21,133 bases of DNA from Apostichopus parvimensis. Its lineage: Eukaryota; Echinodermata; Holothuroidea; Aspidochirotida; Stichopodidae. This document shows positions 16,867-21,133 of the stretch, one piece after another; the first letter of the stretch is position 1, and every line of letters begins with the position of its first letter. Under the pieces are notes generated by a model, which saw only the letters and a list, made by a program, of their open reading frames with translations, was not told the origin of the DNA and ran no database searches. The stretch spans positions 1-21,133 of the forward strand of contig KN885640.1 in assembly GCA_000934455.1 (NCBI GenBank), given 5' to 3'. The translations under genes were made by a program, and so were the position numbers.

Positions 16867-19842
16867 CGGTGCATTTTCACTCAATGGAATGTTGTTTGGA
16901 AATGTTACTGTTGAAACCCATTTTAGTTTCAGGACCATTAATTTTACTGTCACGATCAAAACGTTAACAGAAACTAAACAGAAAACAGATTCTAAATTCA
17001 CTGGTAACACACCATTACTCTTTGGAGAAATTGCAGCCTGTGAAATTGCTATTCAACTTCAAAAACTGAGATATTGAAAAAGGTTCATTTACCGTCATAT
17101 TGGTAGATCCTGTTGCATGTGATATTTACAGCATAGATTTCCACATATGTCTTTGATACAATCATATACGTAAAACCAGTATCGACTATTTGCCAGTGCA
17201 GACAAGCCTCGTCATATTTCATCGCTGAAGTATGAAGTAGACGGTTTTTAATTTTTATGATTAATCTGAGTAGTGGGAGAACCAGAAGGTTATTTAGCAA
17301 ATTACACGAGATTGGAATATTTCTACGTGCATACTCTAGAATCTATATTTGTTTTACTATATCGAAGATATATCACGTGTCTAAGTTAGTAAGTTTTACT
17401 AGTACAATGTTGAGTTAAGTAGTATACGATGGAAATTAATAGTGTCTTTCAAAGTATGTTTTTATGCTTGATCACATGGAACAAGTATATTTTCAAAATC
17501 GAAAGTCATAAAAAACCTTCAACATTATTTCTTATTATGTAAGAAATATTAATAATTTATTTTTAATTTTCGTATCTGCTGTTACTGCAAATTTTATGTA
17601 AGCATTGACACACACAAGGAATTATTTATACGTGACTAATACATTCTAAAGCACACATAATATATAAGTCCTCGGGGGATAATTGGCATTGACAGCTGGA
17701 AGTATAAGTCAGTGCGTTTCCTAACGATGTTATTTATTTGTGAATGTGCACTTATATGCACAAAACCAACTTTGTGAAGCAACTGGATTTTGGTTTGAAT
17801 ACAATATTGTTAAATAATAATAAGAATGAATGTTTAGTGCTCTCGGGTGACGAACGTGCCTAAGAAGAAAACATAGCCTAAAGATTAAAGGTTTCAAAAC
17901 ATGGAGAAAAAGAAACAAAAATAGGATGCATTTACATAGTTAAAATACCGGAGATAAGTGGATGTGCCGGAATTATAATCCTCACTTGTAAGCTAAAGTC
18001 TATTGTTAGAAAAAGTCTGCGTCATTACAGGGTTGTAAACAATGAGTATACTTTGTATACAGCTGCCTCAACGAAGTTCTGGTACAACCAGTTTTGAAAT
18101 ATATATACTAATACGAAAACTTGCGGCAGATTTTGTACAACTTGTTCTGACTCGGAGACATCAATCATATCATTGACTTGGTTTTTACTTACAAAGGAGA
18201 GATACAAAGATACAGATAGATCAGTGATATCTTCTAATATCCGGCGATAGTGCAAATCCAATCGCAATATTATCCGTTTTCATTTTAGAGTCAACACCAA
18301 TTTATGTAAGTGCAGCAAACGTGAACAGCCCTAGATAAGGGTTGTATGGAAAGCACACGTTCTAATGGCTTCTTAGAAGGTACTTGCTATCCAACCTTAA
18401 TGAAAATTAACCAACTTCGTTGAAAACTTACGATCTGTGGTTTGGTGGAATATATAAGAGCTATTTAAACAATATAAAAGTGTTGCAGTAACAATTCAGG
18501 CAACAATTTTTTTCTTTGTAGAACTTTGACATGTTTCTTTGCATATACTGCACTTGATATGTTAACTGACTCACCACATTGATAAATTAATACAACTGTC
18601 AATCTACAGCTTGTTTTAACTGCAGGGCTTCAGATTTACACATCAGGGAACTGTTCAACGGTATAGTTTGCTTTAAATTTGTTAATTAACTGGTTAGCTT
18701 ACATGTAGTTAGCTCGATTTACAAGTTTCCCCACATATGGGTTTAAATTGGCACTCTCCAATGCAGCAACACTTCATATTAGATTTGAATTAAATCAAGC
18801 AAATTGTGAACTTTAAAGTGACTGCAATTTTCACCAGTAATTGTATTTGCTTGAGAAAAATAAATTATAAAATGGTTCGCTAGTGTCCTTGTAGTGCAGA
18901 GTTAAGCTGAGGGTACTTTTCAATCTTCCGATGGAATGAATTTCTTGCAAGGACACGTTTATACAATAAAATCAGGCAACCAACGAATTGTTTCTAGAAA
19001 GAAAACAAATGTAGGTCACTTGTATGTTTTGTTGTAACCTTCAAAAGTTGCCAATGATATAAGTTAAAGGAGTCTTACTTGTAGTGGAATCAAATAATGT
19101 AATGTATACAGCAAGAAAAATTGAAAACTGACATAGGATGTAAATATTACTTAGGCTAATCTATTAAATATGACATCAATTTAAAGAAAATCTTCCAAAT
19201 GAAAATATTATGCATGCATAGATTACTTACAAACGAATTACCTTACACGGATTACGTCATCGCGAGGTTTTGGGGTTAATGGACTGAATAAACTGCACAA
19301 GAGCTCCAAGAATTGGAATATATTATGTACGATGAAACGTAATGAATGCAATTATGTTTAAAAAAATTGTCCACATGCACATAACACAATGGACGTAGGC
19401 ACAGCAATCTCATGACATCAAAGTAGCGTGGGTTGTCGATAAGTTTACGCGTAACAGCGTTTTGACATGTAACAGTCAAGCAAAATCTGAGAAGAGGTAC
19501 CGCTATTATAATGATCTATTTCGGGTATGAGATGTTCAATCAGGCAAAGATAATTTTAACGTCAAAATTCTACATATGAATGTTTATGTATCCCACCTGC
19601 CATCTTGCGTTATACATACAGATTTCTATAGAGCTGATATTATCCTACATGTATAAAATTAACTAAAAATATTACCTGTTAACGTAACTGTTGTCACTGC
19701 CGCACAGATAAACAAGTCGACAGCGCTACACAAAACGTTCTGTATACCGTTGCAATTGGTACTTTTTGTGGTAAGCAGTGTTACAAAATTGGAATTACAC
19801 TTTTAATAGCAACCAGCCAGCTGTAAAAACACAATTTCTTAC

Positions 19843-20044
19843 CTCTCATACAAAAACAAAATGCGCAAGTGTTCGCTGCATGGTGCTCATCAATTATCTC
19901 CTTCTGAGCGTTAGCTTGAATCTGACAATTTCTACTCATTTCTCTGCATTGATGGAAACTTGAGAACTAATCTAAATGCCGAGAAGGAATAATTGTTCCT
20001 TCGAGAACTGCAAGAAGAATGATATAAGTCGTAATTATCGAGAA
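19843..20044 (-). ncRNA. candidate non-coding exon with two tandem splice acceptors
   Basis: On the minus strand, two T-rich tracts ending in CTTGCAG lie 37 bp apart, giving exon starts at 20044 or 20007. A strong donor, GAG|GTAAGA, closes the segment after 19843, so the exon would be 202 or 165 nt. All three frames of the shorter form contain stops, so it would be a UTR exon or part of a long non-coding RNA. The acceptors sit in a 37-bp direct duplication. No transcript evidence is available, so the call rests on splice motifs alone. Confidence 0.25.
19983..20002. repeat. 7-bp inverted repeat
   Basis: GAAGGAA (19983-19989) and TTCCTTC (19996-20002) pair perfectly around a 6-nt centre, directly beside the 37-bp duplication and inside the candidate exon, where they would form a hairpin in the RNA. 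Confidence 0.7.
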
Positions 20045-20074
20045 CTGCAAGAAAAAAATACATGTCGTGATAAC
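20001..20074. repeat. 37-bp tandem duplication
   Basis: Two units, 20001-20037 and 20038-20074, share the perfect 16-base start TCGAGAACTGCAAGAA, then diverge while keeping a GTCGT block. On the minus strand each carries a pyrimidine tract plus CAG, so the duplication doubles a splice-acceptor-like sequence. Confidence 0.85.
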
Positions 20075-20513
20075 AGTTAACAGTTGGTCTGTAACAGAAA
20101 CCGCAATATCAGTAAGTCAACGCGCTGCGTGAACAGTGTTTTCATGGCAATCTCGTTTCACTCTGGTGTTACTAATAATGAAACTAAAACCTTATTTTCC
20201 CAAAATAACTCTCAAAAATGAAACACCTGGCCCGTATAAACTTAGAAATATCACATTGTCACAGAATGTCCAGTAAATATAAAACTCTACACGTAGTTGA
20301 GTTCTTATCGTGTTCTATATGTAAATGTGATGCGAATGCAGATGTCATTAATGAGAGAAGTCCTATACATAGTGTGTCAATAAATTTGGCCTTCAATACA
20401 GCATATATGTGGCTGTAAAACATCAACGTTATATATGATAGCAATGAAATGAACAGGGGAACAGTGGTTTAGATAAGTCTATGCAATATGTAGCATTCCT
20501 TCAAGTAAATGCA

Positions 20514-20691
20514 TGTTATTGGTACAACATCTAGTGACTGTCAAGCGCACGGGGATATATACGAGACGTATAGACGAGTAATGAGTTGAGTCGAACTGAG
20601 GGTACGTTACTCTCCGTTTATTGCATTCAGTCTTACCTGTGCGTCCGTTTCAAACACCCGCCTCCCCCTCTCTCTCTTCTTCTGTTATACA
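20514..20691 (+). mobile_element. possible short LTR or promoter-like fragment (weak)
   Basis: The stretch starts TGTTATTGG and could end ...GTTATACA, giving the TG...CA ends of a retroviral-type LTR. It contains GATATATAC as a TATA-like box and a CT-rich tract at about 20657-20683. The base composition is less AT-rich than its surroundings. However, no target-site duplication, primer-binding site, second LTR or reverse-transcriptase reading frame is visible in the window, so this may equally be ordinary unique DNA. Confidence 0.15.
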
Positions 20692-21022
20692 CGTAAACGG
20701 CACACACAAAAGACATACCAAAGAATCAAAGGAGACGTTTAAAGCGTTCATTAGATACAAAGGCAAGCATACTGATTGCATACAAGAGTTACACGCCATG
20801 GATAGCTGTAGATACTACCTGAAACATGACCATATAATACACGTCAGAGTATGCCTCGTTATATCATGTAGGCATCTCCTGGAATCAATTTGGAGTTCAA
20901 ATGTTCAATTGGCAGTGGTGCATGAAAACTTATTTAACTGGTAACCAGTGTAAATCTTTTATTCATTCTATTCGAGTTCATTAAGTGTAAATTATGCAAT
21001 TCATTTCTTTGCTCGTTACCGA

Positions 21023-21028
21023 AAATAA
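21023..21028 (+). terminator. isolated polyadenylation hexamer
   Basis: AATAAA lies downstream of the unassigned open frame at 20621-20944. Because that frame shows no domain, the hexamer may be chance. Confidence 0.15.
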
Positions 21029-21133
21029 ACATTCTTTCCCTCAATTCATTCCAAGATCACTCTCAAATCGCCGGGGACTACAAAATCAAGACAGACAATC
21101 GACTATATTTAATACCCCATCCCAGCCTCTGTA

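Larger units (their letters stand above)
16750..21133. other. gene-poor right end of the window
   Basis: Open frames exist on both strands (for example 16760-17077 plus and 20621-20944 plus) but none shows a recognisable domain, and frames overlap on both strands. TATA-like boxes TATATAAG (18451) and TATAAAAG (18473) and an acceptor-like TTTGTAG (ending 18521) occur on the plus strand with no coding frame after them. GATA motifs cluster at 18201-18229. A candidate minus-strand exon and an LTR-like stretch are listed separately. Confidence 0.55.

Noticed and set aside
16750-17077. Overlapping plus and minus frames across the G12 run, reading poly-Gly or poly-Pro
   Set aside because: The homopolymer creates the low-complexity residues, both strands are open, and no domain or splice sites support either.
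18451-18521. Two good TATA boxes and an acceptor-like site suggesting a promoter with a short first exon
   Set aside because: No open frame of any length follows, and TATA-like words are expected often in DNA this AT-rich.
20621-20944. Plus-strand 107-codon frame followed by AATAAA at 21023
   Set aside because: No recognisable domain, signal or repeat; kept only as part of the gene-poor region.
1-21133. tRNA, rRNA, CRISPR array, or bacterial operon features
   Set aside because: No tRNA internal promoter boxes, rRNA blocks, regularly spaced long repeats or ribosome-binding sites were seen, and the gene structure is eukaryotic.

Overview
This window looks like AT-rich nuclear DNA from an animal. 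It holds three confident protein-coding genes, each with its whole coding sequence in one uninterrupted exon, separated by long gene-poor stretches. The genes are eukaryotic in form: A at -3 of each start codon, a pyrimidine-tract splice acceptor just upstream of the receptor gene, and no ribosome-binding sites or operons. The protein content is a peptide-type rhodopsin-family GPCR with a WTPNQ motif in helix 6, beside a tandem pair of paraoxonase-family enzymes. This suggests an invertebrate deuterostome, perhaps an echinoderm, where single-exon GPCR expansions are known. The species guess is inference; no rRNA, mitochondrial or other diagnostic marker is present.

Layout. 1-6246: no convincing coding gene. 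It holds microsatellites, a 21-bp GATATC-type tandem repeat (1533-1661), and two plus-strand splice-like signals, one a perfect CAG|GTGAGT recursive-splice-type site at 3274-3282. 6247-7263, minus strand: complete 338-aa class A GPCR, with a predicted 5'UTR intron ending at 7326. 7264-8926: intergenic, with an A-rich tract and a small palindrome. 8927-10018 and 10959-12053, plus strand: two complete paraoxonase/arylesterase-like genes (363 and 364 aa), about half identical by eye and 940 bp apart. 12054-21133: no recognisable protein gene, but several repeats and inverted repeats, a GC-rich palindrome, a low-complexity island, a candidate non-coding exon on the minus strand (19843-20044) and a retroviral-LTR-like or promoter-like stretch near 20514-20700.

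How the genes relate. The two paraoxonases are paralogues from local duplication. Both keep the full set of residues known to hold the catalytic calcium and the His-His dyad in human PON1, so both are expected to be active calcium-dependent lactonases/esterases at a membrane or in secretions. They share two extra cysteines absent from human PON1. The GPCR is divergently arranged next to the first paraoxonase and has no evident functional link to it. I found no clear new multi-gene system. The items most worth a check are the extra cysteine pair, the single-exon paraoxonase pair, the candidate recursive splice site and the duplicated splice acceptor.
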